A stretch of 64,000 nucleotides of DNA from Bradyrhizobium sp. CCBAU 051011 (lineage in GTDB: Bacteria > Pseudomonadota > Alphaproteobacteria > Rhizobiales > Xanthobacteraceae): contig NZ_CP022222.1 in assembly GCF_009930815.1 (NCBI RefSeq), forward strand, positions 248,001-312,000. The letters run 5' to 3'. The notes beneath the pieces were generated by a model. The model saw nothing but the letters and a program-made list of their open reading frames with translations, made no database searches and was not told the DNA's origin. Below are positions 27,825-36,669 of this stretch, one piece after another (position 1 is the first letter of the stretch; every line of letters begins with the position of its first letter). The translations under genes and the position numbers were made by a program.

Positions 27825-28253
27825 ATGTACCGGCATATTCTCATTCCGACGGATGGCTCGGACCTAGCGGAGCATGGGGTGGCGCATGGGCTCGCGCTGG
27901 CGAAATCCCTTGGAGCGAAGGTATCTGTTATCTTCGTTCTCGAACCGTTTTCAGAACTGACAGGGCGGTTCCTTGAAGCCGTCGCAAGATATGCCGAGCT
28001 GCGCAAGGAGCAGGCCACGAGCGTGTTGGATCGCGCGGCAAACGCGGCCAAGGAGGCTGGTATTTCCTGCGAGACGATTCAGGTGGAGAACGGGCAACCC
28101 CATCAAGCCATCATCGCAGCAGCCGAGGACAAAGGCTGCGATCTCATTGTCATGTCATCGCATGGGCGCAGCGGACTTTCCAAGCTTCTGATCGGCAGTG
28201 TGACAAACAGGGTGCTCGCGCACGCGAAAATCCCCGTACTGATTTGTCGGTGA
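27825..28253 (+). CDS. Universal stress protein
   Basis: 142 residues with a single UspA domain: MYRHILIPTDGSDLAEHGV at the start and SHGRSGLSKLLIGSVTNRV as the ATP-binding loop. GAGAGG lies six bases before ATG 27825; an out-of-register ATG at 27821 is not used. The paralogue diverges at 27531. A FixK/FNR-type box upstream suggests induction when oxygen is low. Confidence 0.94.
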   Translation: MYRHILIPTDGSDLAEHGVAHGLALAKSLGAKVSVIFVLEPFSELTGRFLEAVARYAELRKEQATSVLDRAANAAKEAGISCETIQVENGQPHQAIIAAAEDKGCDLIVMSSHGRSGLSKLLIGSVTNRVLAHAKIPVLICR

Positions 28254-28291
28254 ATGTGCAGACCGTCGATGGCTTAGAATATGCGCCTTGA

Positions 28292-28333
28292 GCATGATCT
28301 TTTCGGGAAACCGCTGCACACTTTTCCGGTCAC
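28292..28333. repeat. Short palindromic repeat (GCATGATC...GGTCACGC type)
   Basis: GCATGATCTTTTCGGGAAAC and CTTTTCCGGTCACGC form an imperfect inverted repeat between the convergent usp and AsmA genes. I recall closely similar elements as frequent in Bradyrhizobium and Rhodopseudomonas intergenic DNA. Only one copy is present here. Confidence 0.4.
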
Positions 28334-28336
28334 GCT

Positions 28337-31300
28337 TTAGTTCGAGCGCGGCGACGGATTGCCGACCTGCGGCGTCAGCGCCAGCGGCGGACGCGGCGGC
28401 GGCGGCTTCTGCTTGGCGGCGCCCGGTGCGGGCCTGACGTCGATCGGCGGCGGCAGCGGCGCGACCTGCGGCTGGCCAGCGACAGGCGCGGGCGGCGCAG
28501 TGACGACGGGCGAGCGCTGCGGCGTAGCCGCCTTCTTCGCCGGCGGCCGCCGTTCGCGGCCACCCTTTGGCGCGGGGGTCACCGGCGCGCTCGGTGTCGC
28601 TTCCTGGATCGGTGAAAAACCCTCTGCGGGCAGCACGATCGGCGGCGGCGCCGGCGGCGGCGGCTCGCCGCGTTCGATCGCATCAAGCCTTCGGGTCTCG
28701 TGATCGATCGCGCGCACCGCCAGCCATGACGACAACGGCGCGACGTCGACGCTGCGGCTCAGCGCGTCCGGCGTGCCCACCGCAAGCAGTTGAATCTCCG
28801 GCTTCCCGGTCGTCATCGTCAGCGAAAGCGCGGCGCGGATATCGGCCTGATCGGCGGCAATATCGTATCCGCCGGAGACGATCGCCCGCACGCCATTGGC
28901 ATCCAGCGTCGTCGCACCGACACGAAGCCGACCGTCCCGGATGGTGAACGGGATTTGCGCGGAAGGCACCGCGAGCGCGCCGGCCGGCAGTGCGGATTCG
29001 ACGATCTGCTTCAATCGCACGTCGTCCTTGACTTGCCCGCTGTCATTGGCGCGAACCGCGACCTCGAAGGCGCGCGGGTCGAGACCGGCAATCCTGGCCG
29101 CCTCCAGCGTCAGCGTTCCGCTGCCCGACAGCGCGCCCGCCAGCGCCGAGGCGCTGCGGCCCTGGCTCGTCAGCGTCATCTGCAGCGACGCGCGGCCGCC
29201 GGGCATCGCGAGATTGCGGTAGCGCAGCGCGGTGCCGTCCACGTCCGAGAGCTGGACGCTCGCATTTACCGCAATTCCGTTCGCACCCGGTCTTGCATCG
29301 ATACTCGCGGTAACATCGCCGCCGCCGATCTTGCCCCTGATGTCATCGAAGCTCAGCGACCGGCCATCGCTTTTGACCACCCCGCTCACCGGCTGCAGTT
29401 CGCTTCCGCCCGGAAGCAGGCCGCGCAGCGCCTGAAACGTGATTCTGCCGCGCCAGCCTTTCGCAAGCCCGGTGCCGAGCGGCTCGCCGGGATCGTGTCC
29501 GGCGGCACCGAGCGCCAGGGCAAAGGCCGGCGCCAGCGCGATCTGCTCGGCGCCGACTTCCCCTTCGATCTCCTTCTCCTCGCCGAGCATCACCGCCACT
29601 CGGCCACGCAGCCGCGAACCGCCGACGCTGCTATCGAGATCGTCGAAGGTCAGCCGGTTGCCGGCGAGCTGCACGCGCGAAGTCAGGCCGATGTTCTGCG
29701 CCAGCGTATCCGCCGGCTTGAGATCGAGCAGCGGAGCGAAATCGGCGCGGCCAACCTTCAGGGCGAGACTGGCCGTGGCCTCCTGTGCCCATGGTTCGGC
29801 CGAGCCTTCGGCTTCGGCCTCGAGGCCCGTTGCCGAGATCTTTGCCTTGAGCCGCAACGGCGCGCCCCATGCGCCCGTCGCGGTGCCCTCGAATTGCGCC
29901 GCGCCATCGCCCGCCGTGACGATGCGATCGAAGCCGAGCAGGCCGAGCAGAGCGCGCCCCTGCTCGGCTGACAGTTTCGCTGCGATCCCGACGTCGCTGC
30001 GCTGGAGCTCGGTGAGATCGATGCCTTGAATTGCCGCGACTGCCGGCTTGGCGGTGATGGTGGTAACGCCCTTGAGCTGGGGCGAGTCGAGTTCGGCTGT
30101 GGCACGGGCCTGGACGCGATCGGACGGCCGGGCGTCCCCGGTGAGGTCGAGCGCCAGTTTCAGGCGCGCCGGGCCCGGGCCGGTCCCCATCGCATTGAGC
30201 CGCGTAGCCAGCGACGGTGAGAAGGGAACGACCAGGCCGGTCAACCGGCCGAGCGAGGCGGCGGTCGAGTTGAGCGCGAACCATCCGGTCGCATTGGTAC
30301 GGTCGAAATTGCCCGCGCCGTCCAGCGCCAGGCTGTCAAGCTCGCCGATCTTCAACTGCTCGAGCGATAGTTTCGCCGGCGAGTAGGACAGTTTGGCCAG
30401 CAGCGGACGCAGCTCCTGGCCCGCGAAGGTGGCGCGGCCGACATCGAGCGAAAGTCTTCCCTCATCCGGCCACTCGCCTTGCGGGCCCGCCAGCGACCGC
30501 GCAAAGGCCGTGGCGGCATCGAGATCGAGACGCTCGGACTTCAGCTCGGCATCAACCCGCAAGCCCCGATTCGCTTGCCGGTGCGACACCGCCACCCGCC
30601 CCTCCACAGCGCCGCCATCGATGTCGGCCTTCATGGTGTCGATGGCAAAGCCCTCCGGCGCCACAGTGAGATCGCCGCGCAGGCGAAGCGGCTTCTGGCT
30701 GCGATAGGCGCCGTCGCCGCGGCCCTGAAGCCAGGTCAACAGCGCCTCAGGATCGGAGGAATCGATGCTAACCGCCGCCTTGAACTGGTCCGGCGAGGCG
30801 CCCTTCGCTGCGGCTTCGCTGAGCGAAACCCGGGTCGCGCCGGGCGCGCGGAACTCCAACCTGTGGACGCGCCACGATTTGGCATCGCTTTCGAGCTCGG
30901 CCGCGATGTCCTGCAGCGGCCGCCCGCCGAGGATGACCTGCTCGGAAGCGAGTTCAATTTGCGCTGATATCGGCAAATGCGGAACGACTGACGTGAGAGC
31001 CCGCAGCGCCGGCAACGCGCGAGCCGGCTCGGCGGCATTGTCCTTTGCATTTTCCTTGGTAACAAACCTGTCGGCATCGAGCTGACGCGCCGACAGCGCC
31101 GCACGCAACAGCGGCGCCGCACCGAAACGGATGTCGCCGCTGCCCGCAAGCTTCAGCGCGCGCTCCTCGGCGCCATAGGTCACCTCGACCTGTTCCAGCC
31201 GCGCCGCCGAATAGTCGGACTTGACCTTCGCAGCAATACGCCACGGTGGATCGTTGCCCTTCCCCTTCTGGCCGGGAGGAGCGACGAGCGTTATCGCGCC

Positions 31301-32041
31301 TTCGAACCGCGGCGCACGGGAATCGAAGTTCAGCAGGCCGTCGAGATCGATGGCGAGCGAACGCTGGCCCGGATCAATGTTGAGATGAACGCGGGTGCCG
31401 TTGCCGTCGGGCCCCTGTCCCGAGGAGACCCGAAACGGATAGCGCGTGCCGGACAGCATGAAATTGCCGTCGCCGCGGACCGAGCCGGCCAGCGAACGGA
31501 CGTCGCCGCTGAAGGCAATGTCGTTCAGCTCGAGTGTGGAGCGGCTCGCCGCGTCATGCAGGGCGATGCGGCCGGTGAGATTGAGCCGGTCGATCGCCAG
31601 CGAACCCAGATTGACGGTCCCGGTCGTCGCCGGCCAGTCGATCCGTCCCTTGGCATCGAGGCCGAGATCGAGCGACATGCCGTTGATCGTCAGTTCGGTG
31701 GCGCGTACCTCGCCGCGCATCAGCGAGCCGAGGCTGAATTCCACGTCGAGCTTGTCGGCGCGAACCTTGCCGAGATCGTTGGCGCCGCCGACCGCGACGG
31801 AGTGCAGTTGCAGCGACGGCGCCGGCAACAGGCGCGCGTCGAGCTTGCCGCCGACCCGGACCGGCGCGCCGATGATGCGCGTCGCCTCAGCCTCGAATTG
31901 CGGCCGGAACTGGCTCCAGTCGATGAAATACGGCCCGACCAGCGCGGCAATCAGCGCAATGATGAAGGCGATTGCCAGGCCGAGCAGTGTCGTCTGCACG
32001 GTGCTTCCCCTTGAACCGCCCCGGCGCCGGCCGCGCGTCAT
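28337..32041 (-). CDS. AsmA-like protein (large, single-span envelope protein)
   Basis: 1234 residues. After a basic start (MTRGRRRGGSRGS) one membrane helix covers about residues 18-40 (LLGLAIAFIIALIAALVGPY), then FIDWSQFRPQFEAEATRIIGAPVRV is the AsmA_2 entry motif. A long periplasmic body of beta-strand repeats rich in Leu/Asp/Gly follows, and AsmA_C-like sequence precedes a Pro/Ala/Lys-rich tail (about 1140-1234). Members of this group are proposed to carry phospholipid between envelope membranes. It is solitary, facing convergent usp. The tail repeats resemble low-complexity spacers; their role is unclear. Confidence 0.9.
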   Translation of the reverse strand: MTRGRRRGGSRGSTVQTTLLGLAIAFIIALIAALVGPYFIDWSQFRPQFEAEATRIIGAPVRVGGKLDARLLPAPSLQLHSVAVGGANDLGKVRADKLDVEFSLGSLMRGEVRATELTINGMSLDLGLDAKGRIDWPATTGTVNLGSLAIDRLNLTGRIALHDAASRSTLELNDIAFSGDVRSLAGSVRGDGNFMLSGTRYPFRVSSGQGPDGNGTRVHLNIDPGQRSLAIDLDGLLNFDSRAPRFEGAITLVAPPGQKGKGNDPPWRIAAKVKSDYSAARLEQVEVTYGAEERALKLAGSGDIRFGAAPLLRAALSARQLDADRFVTKENAKDNAAEPARALPALRALTSVVPHLPISAQIELASEQVILGGRPLQDIAAELESDAKSWRVHRLEFRAPGATRVSLSEAAAKGASPDQFKAAVSIDSSDPEALLTWLQGRGDGAYRSQKPLRLRGDLTVAPEGFAIDTMKADIDGGAVEGRVAVSHRQANRGLRVDAELKSERLDLDAATAFARSLAGPQGEWPDEGRLSLDVGRATFAGQELRPLLAKLSYSPAKLSLEQLKIGELDSLALDGAGNFDRTNATGWFALNSTAASLGRLTGLVVPFSPSLATRLNAMGTGPGPARLKLALDLTGDARPSDRVQARATAELDSPQLKGVTTITAKPAVAAIQGIDLTELQRSDVGIAAKLSAEQGRALLGLLGFDRIVTAGDGAAQFEGTATGAWGAPLRLKAKISATGLEAEAEGSAEPWAQEATASLALKVGRADFAPLLDLKPADTLAQNIGLTSRVQLAGNRLTFDDLDSSVGGSRLRGRVAVMLGEEKEIEGEVGAEQIALAPAFALALGAAGHDPGEPLGTGLAKGWRGRITFQALRGLLPGGSELQPVSGVVKSDGRSLSFDDIRGKIGGGDVTASIDARPGANGIAVNASVQLSDVDGTALRYRNLAMPGGRASLQMTLTSQGRSASALAGALSGSGTLTLEAARIAGLDPRAFEVAVRANDSGQVKDDVRLKQIVESALPAGALAVPSAQIPFTIRDGRLRVGATTLDANGVRAIVSGGYDIAADQADIRAALSLTMTTGKPEIQLLAVGTPDALSRSVDVAPLSSWLAVRAIDHETRRLDAIERGEPPPPAPPPIVLPAEGFSPIQEATPSAPVTPAPKGGRERRPPAKKAATPQRSPVVTAPPAPVAGQPQVAPLPPPIDVRPAPGAAKQKPPPPRPPLALTPQVGNPSPRSN

Positions 32042-32168
32042 GCCGGAACCGGTGCCGGGGCAGCCCGGAATATAGAGAGAAGTATGGCGAAGTCACAGCG
32101 TCATACTGACAGGAGCCCTGCCCGGCTCCAGCACCTGCGCCGGGGCCGAACCGCCGTGGCCGGCCGCG

Positions 32169-33401
32169 TTACCAGCTTGCCGGCAGCCGCTTCAGGCCGC
32201 GCAGCACGAAGGTCGGCCGCCATTCCGCATTGACAGCGTCATCGAGCCGCAGGTCCGGCAGCCGGCGCAGCAGGGTCGAAATCGCGATCTCGGCCTCGAT
32301 CCGCGCCAACTGGGCCCCGAGGCAGAAGTGAATGCCGCCGCCAAAGGACAGCGGCCTCACATTGGGCCTGGTGATGTCGAGCCGCTCCGGGTTATCAGGA
32401 TAGACCGCGGGGTCGTGGTTGGCGGAGCCGAGCAGGCACAGCACGCTCTCGCCCTTCGGAATGCGTTTTCCGCCGAGATCGTCGATGTCTTCCAGCGCCA
32501 CCCGGCCGGTGAGTTGCACCGAGGAATCGTAGCGCAGGAATTCCTCGATGGCGTTGGTGATCAGCTCGGGCCGGGCCTTGAGCAGCGCGAGCTGATCCGG
32601 ATTGCGATGCAGCGCCAGCAACCCGTTGCCGATCAGGTTGACGGTGGTCTCGTGGCCGGCACCGAACAGGAGAATGATGTTGGCGGTCAGTTCCTCGTTG
32701 GTGAGCTTGCTGCCGTCTTCCTCAGCCTGCACCAGTTGCGTGGTCAGGTCGTCACCCGGGTGCTTGCGCCTGAGCTCGAACAGTTGCTGGAAATACATCG
32801 CCGCCATCGCGTTGCCGGCGTTGCCCTGCTTGATTTCCTCGGGCGAGAGCGGCACCGGATCGAGCAGGCGTCCACCATCGCGCGAACCGGTATAAAACGC
32901 TTCGCGATGCTCTTCGGGGATCCCGAGCATGTCGCAGATGATGGTGACCGGCAGGCGGAACGCGAAATCCTCGATCAGGTCCATCTTGCCCTGCGGGATG
33001 ACGCGGTCGAGCGTCTCGTCGACGACCTGCTGAATGCGCGGGCGCATATCCTCGACCCGGCGCGCGGTGAAGGCCTTCACCACCAGCCCGCGCAGCCGGG
33101 TGTGATCCGGCGGATCCTGCTGCAGCATCCAGTGGCTCATGCTGCGGAACACCGGCTCGTCCATGATCTTGGGGCCGTAGCGGCGAATGGTGCGCTCGAC
33201 ATAGTCCTTGCCGAACCGCTTGTCGCGCATGACGAGACTGACCTCGGCGTGGCGGCTTGCCACATACGCCCCGAACGACGTCAGATGCACCGGGTCGGTG
33301 GTGCGCATCCGCTCGTAATGCGGATAGGGATTGCGGATGAATTCCGGGGCCAGCGGATTGAACAACGGAGCGCTAGTGGCAGTCTGAACATGCTCGTTCA
33401 T
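32169..33401 (-). CDS. Cytochrome P450 (bacterial class I type)
   Basis: 410 residues. The I-helix oxygen-binding motif is GAGHETT, the K-helix ExxR lies in EEFLRYD (with the distal Arg), and the heme ligand is C360 in FGGGIHFCLGAQLAR. No membrane anchor, so it is soluble and needs a ferredoxin system not encoded nearby. The substrate is unknown. The divergent TetR gene and a palindrome between them indicate local repression that a substrate-like ligand may lift. Confidence 0.95.
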   Translation of the reverse strand: MNEHVQTATSAPLFNPLAPEFIRNPYPHYERMRTTDPVHLTSFGAYVASRHAEVSLVMRDKRFGKDYVERTIRRYGPKIMDEPVFRSMSHWMLQQDPPDHTRLRGLVVKAFTARRVEDMRPRIQQVVDETLDRVIPQGKMDLIEDFAFRLPVTIICDMLGIPEEHREAFYTGSRDGGRLLDPVPLSPEEIKQGNAGNAMAAMYFQQLFELRRKHPGDDLTTQLVQAEEDGSKLTNEELTANIILLFGAGHETTVNLIGNGLLALHRNPDQLALLKARPELITNAIEEFLRYDSSVQLTGRVALEDIDDLGGKRIPKGESVLCLLGSANHDPAVYPDNPERLDITRPNVRPLSFGGGIHFCLGAQLARIEAEIAISTLLRRLPDLRLDDAVNAEWRPTFVLRGLKRLPASW

Positions 33402-33460
33402 GGTGACCTCATGCTGGCTATGCGCCGTTCAGCGCGTTTCCCCCGGGCCGATCGACCAAA

Positions 33461-33482
33461 CTCGATACACTGTTGTATTGAG
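33461..33482. promoter_or_regulatory. Candidate TetR operator between P450 and tetR
   Basis: The arms CTCGATACA (33461-33469) and TGTATTGAG (33474-33482) are complementary at eight of nine positions around a CTGT centre. The site is 26 bases before the tetR ATG and 60 bases before the P450 ATG, well placed to repress both genes. Confidence 0.65.
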
Positions 33483-33507
33483 TTGCATTCTCGCCTAAAC
33501 TGGGCAG

Positions 33508-34119
33508 ATGTCAAGAGTGCGAACCAGGCCGACAAGGGACGAGACCCGCGACAAGCTGTTCGAGGCGGCGGCGCGCGTGTTCGAGGAACAGGGCATCGGC
33601 GGCGCCAGCATCGAGACGATCGCGGCGGCGGCCGGCTTTACGCGCGGGGCGTTCTATTCAAACTTCAAGAGCAAGGACGAACTGATCATCGCCATGCTCG
33701 AGGATCACGTCGAGCAATCGATCGGCCGGATCCGCGATCTGCTCGAGCAGCACAAGACTCTCGCCGATTTCCTCGATGCGTTGAAGAGCATGAACCGCAG
33801 CGCGCAGGATCCGCTCGGCCGCTCTCCGCTGCTTCACATGGAAATGATCCTGTTCGTGGCGCGCGCCGAGAAGCGCCGCCCCGAACTCGCCAAGCGGCTG
33901 CGCGCGCGGCGGAAACTTGTCACCGACATCATCGAGACCACGGCGAGGAACAGCGGCAGGACGACCATTCTCAATCCGACATGGGCCGGCGCGCTGGTAC
34001 TGGCGCTGGAGGATGGCTTCCGCCTGCACCGCCTGATCGATCCCGAGACGACGGCGCCCGACAGTTTTTTCCGCGCCATCGGCGACCTGCAACGGGCGAT
34101 GGGAATTTCGGCGGCGTGA
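33508..34119 (+). CDS. TetR/AcrR-family transcriptional regulator
   Basis: 203 residues. The N-terminal helix-turn-helix is IETIAAAAGFTRGAFYSNFKSKDEL (about 30-54; recognition helix TRGAFYSNF), and the ligand-binding helical domain follows. It is divergent from the P450 gene across 106 bases that contain a near-perfect palindrome, so it probably autoregulates and controls the P450. Its ligand is unknown. Confidence 0.93.
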   Translation: MSRVRTRPTRDETRDKLFEAAARVFEEQGIGGASIETIAAAAGFTRGAFYSNFKSKDELIIAMLEDHVEQSIGRIRDLLEQHKTLADFLDALKSMNRSAQDPLGRSPLLHMEMILFVARAEKRRPELAKRLRARRKLVTDIIETTARNSGRTTILNPTWAGALVLALEDGFRLHRLIDPETTAPDSFFRAIGDLQRAMGISAA

Positions 34120-34238
34120 GTGAACATCTTCCGCGTGCTTCCCCCCTCGCGCGCCCCGCGGATGCTCGCGAACGATACATCGGATATTCGACACATTCCG
34201 CGCGCCAACCTATGCATCGTTTCGCTGCACGCGGAGGG

Positions 34239-35237
34239 ATGCCCCTGAAATACCTGATCCTGATTTCGCTGTGTCTTGCCACCGCGCTTGACGCCAGAGC
34301 GGAGGAAGTCATTTCGCTCGCGCTGCCCGTCAGGTGCCAGCCGGGCCTGACCTGTTTCTTCCAGAGCTATGTCGATCACGACGCTTCCGACAAGGCCCGC
34401 GACTACCGCTGCGGCGGCCGCAGCTATGACGGCCATGACGGCACCGACATCAGGATCCGGAATCTGGAAATCCAACGGCAGGGAATAGATGTGCTCGCCG
34501 CGGCGCCCGGCCGCGTCATCGGGACGCGAAACGACATGGACGACGTCTCGGTCAAAACCGTGGGCAAGGCTGCCATTGCCGGAAAGGAATGCGGCAACGG
34601 CGCGGTCATCGAGCATGAGGCTGGCTGGCGCACGCAATATTGCCACATGGCCAAGGGCAGCGTTCGGGTCAAGGTCGGCGATCAGATGACGACGGGACAG
34701 CCGATCGGCTTGGTCGGACTATCCGGCGATACCGAATTCTTCCATCTGCATTTCACGGTGAGGCATCACGGCAAGATCGTGGATCCCTTTGCCTATGGCG
34801 CGACGCAGGATTCCTGCGGCGGCGGCCGGTCGATCTGGGCCGCTTCGCTCGGCGAACAGATGCAATACTGCCCCCGCGAAATCATCGATTACGGCTTTGC
34901 CGCCATCGCCCCGACCATGGAGTTGGTCGAGTCCGGAGAAATCGGCAAGCATTCCGTCACGTCCGCTTCGGATGCGCTGGTCGCTTATGTGAGAGCCATC
35001 GGCTTGCAGGCCGGCGACCAGCAATTCCTCGCGGTGCAAGGCCCGGGTGGCACGTCGCTTGCGGCCAACAGCCTTCCCGCCCTCGATCGCGACAAGGCGC
35101 AGTTCCTCATCCTCTCCGGCAAGAAGCGCACCGAGGCGGCGTGGCCCGGCGGCCGCTACACCGCGACCTACCGCGTGACCAGAGACGGCACGGAAGTGCT
35201 GCGAAAGACCTTCGACATCGACACGCTTCCGCGGTGA
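34239..35237 (+). CDS. Exported M23-family peptidase (LytM/lysostaphin-type)
   Basis: 332 residues from ATG 34239, which starts a signal peptide (MPLKYLILISLCLATALDARA, cut here to its core LILISLCLATAL). ATG 34212 is the alternative. The zinc sites are H-x3-D in YDGHDGTDIR and HxH in FFHLHFTVRHHG, intact, so it is probably an active endopeptidase on murein cross-links. Six or more Cys suggest disulfides. The frame continues far upstream only as antisense of the P450 gene, which was ignored. GGAGGG abuts 34239, an odd spacing that leaves the start unsure. Confidence 0.85.
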   Translation: MPLKYLILISLCLATALDARAEEVISLALPVRCQPGLTCFFQSYVDHDASDKARDYRCGGRSYDGHDGTDIRIRNLEIQRQGIDVLAAAPGRVIGTRNDMDDVSVKTVGKAAIAGKECGNGAVIEHEAGWRTQYCHMAKGSVRVKVGDQMTTGQPIGLVGLSGDTEFFHLHFTVRHHGKIVDPFAYGATQDSCGGGRSIWAASLGEQMQYCPREIIDYGFAAIAPTMELVESGEIGKHSVTSASDALVAYVRAIGLQAGDQQFLAVQGPGGTSLAANSLPALDRDKAQFLILSGKKRTEAAWPGGRYTATYRVTRDGTEVLRKTFDIDTLPR

Positions 35238-35250
35238 GTTCTTCATCCTG

Positions 35251-36552
35251 CTAGCCCGCGCCACTCCTGATCGGCACCTTGTGCATTTGTCCCGCGACCG
35301 CCCTCACCTTGCCCGGCGATGCCTGCCAGATCGCGATCCCCGACAGGATGCTGACGGCAATGCCGATGGCAAAGGCTGGCGTATAGCTGCCTGAAAGATC
35401 GTAGAGCAGCCCGGTCGCCCATGGGCCTGCAGCGCCGCCTGCCAGCGCCGCCAGCATGATGGTGCCGAAAATGCTGCCATATTGCTTGCCCTGGAAGATT
35501 TCCAGCACCACCGCGCCCATGATCGAGGTCAGGCCATAGCCGAGCGCACCCTGGGTGAAGATCATGAGATAGACCAGCGGCAACACCGGCGCGAATTTCA
35601 AGGCGATCAGCGCCGCGAAGCAGATCGCGAAGCCGGCGCTACTGATGGCCCAGATCCATTCGCGCCCGATGCGGTCGGAAAGATGCCCGAGCCAGATCTG
35701 GCCGGGAATCCCGAGCAGGCTGACGACGCCGAGCGCCCAGACCGCCACGTTGGCGCTGAAGCCGATGTCGAGCAGGTATTTGGTCTGGTGGACCTGCACC
35801 GCGTACCAGATATACAGGCCCGAGAAGTAACCGATCGCGATCCACCAGAAACGTGCGGTGCGCAGCGCGCGGCGCAGCGTCCAGTCGGTGCCGGCCCAGA
35901 CCGGATCGACCACGTTCGAAACGGGTACTGCCGATGTCGCCGACGGCGCGGCGTCGCCGTCCGGCAATAGTCCGATATCCTCGGGGCGCTTGCGCAGGAA
36001 AAGATTGATCGGCGCGAGCACGGCGAACACGAGGATGCCCATCGCGGTGCAGGCGGTGCGCCAGCCGGTCTGCTCGATCATGTGCTGCACCCACGGCAGC
36101 AAGGTCACCGAGCCGATGCCGACGCCGGCAAACGCGAGCCCCATGGCAAGCCCGCGGCGGCGAATGAACCAGTTCGGCAGAAACAGCGATTGCCCGGAAT
36201 AGCCGAGGCACACGCTGCCCGCGCCGACCATCACGCCGATGGTGAGATAGAGATGCCAGGGCTGCGTCGTCAGCGGCGCCAGCAACAGCCCACCGCCCAT
36301 CAGCGCAACACCGAGCTCCATCACCCCGCGCGGCCCGAAACGATCCATCATCCGCCCGATCAGCGGACTGACGCCCGCGGAAACCACGAAGCCGAACGAA
36401 AACGCGCCGGCGGTAACGCCGCGGTCCCAGCCGAACTCGCCGATGATCGGCGGAAAGAACAGCGAGAACGCCGTCCGCGCATTCACGCCGATCGCCATGG
36501 TGACAAACGTCACCACAACGATCAGCCAGCCGTAGAAGAAGGGGAGACGCAT
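35251..36552 (-). CDS. MFS transporter (OFA/monocarboxylate-like)
   Basis: 433 residues with 12 predicted helices. FYGWLIVVVTFVTMAIGVNARTAFSLFFPPI and RMMDRFGPRGVM (the loop 2-3 signature) resemble the oxalate/formate antiporter and monocarboxylate group. It is inner-membrane; the substrate is not assigned. It converges with the M23 peptidase gene (13-base gap) and is monocistronic as far as can be seen. Confidence 0.9.
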   Translation of the reverse strand: MRLPFFYGWLIVVVTFVTMAIGVNARTAFSLFFPPIIGEFGWDRGVTAGAFSFGFVVSAGVSPLIGRMMDRFGPRGVMELGVALMGGGLLLAPLTTQPWHLYLTIGVMVGAGSVCLGYSGQSLFLPNWFIRRRGLAMGLAFAGVGIGSVTLLPWVQHMIEQTGWRTACTAMGILVFAVLAPINLFLRKRPEDIGLLPDGDAAPSATSAVPVSNVVDPVWAGTDWTLRRALRTARFWWIAIGYFSGLYIWYAVQVHQTKYLLDIGFSANVAVWALGVVSLLGIPGQIWLGHLSDRIGREWIWAISSAGFAICFAALIALKFAPVLPLVYLMIFTQGALGYGLTSIMGAVVLEIFQGKQYGSIFGTIMLAALAGGAAGPWATGLLYDLSGSYTPAFAIGIAVSILSGIAIWQASPGKVRAVAGQMHKVPIRSGAG

Positions 36553-36669
36553 GGGTTACAATTCGGGTTGGTCCCGTTGACCGAATACACTCTGCGCTTA
36601 CACCATCATTGGAAGGACAATGGTGACCGGTCCGTTGCCGGCGCGATCATGATTCGACAGGAAGAGTGA

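Noticed and set aside
32328..34238. Upstream two thirds of a very long plus-strand frame
   Set aside because: Antisense to P450 and out of frame with tetR; only the last 332 codons are the M23 peptidase.
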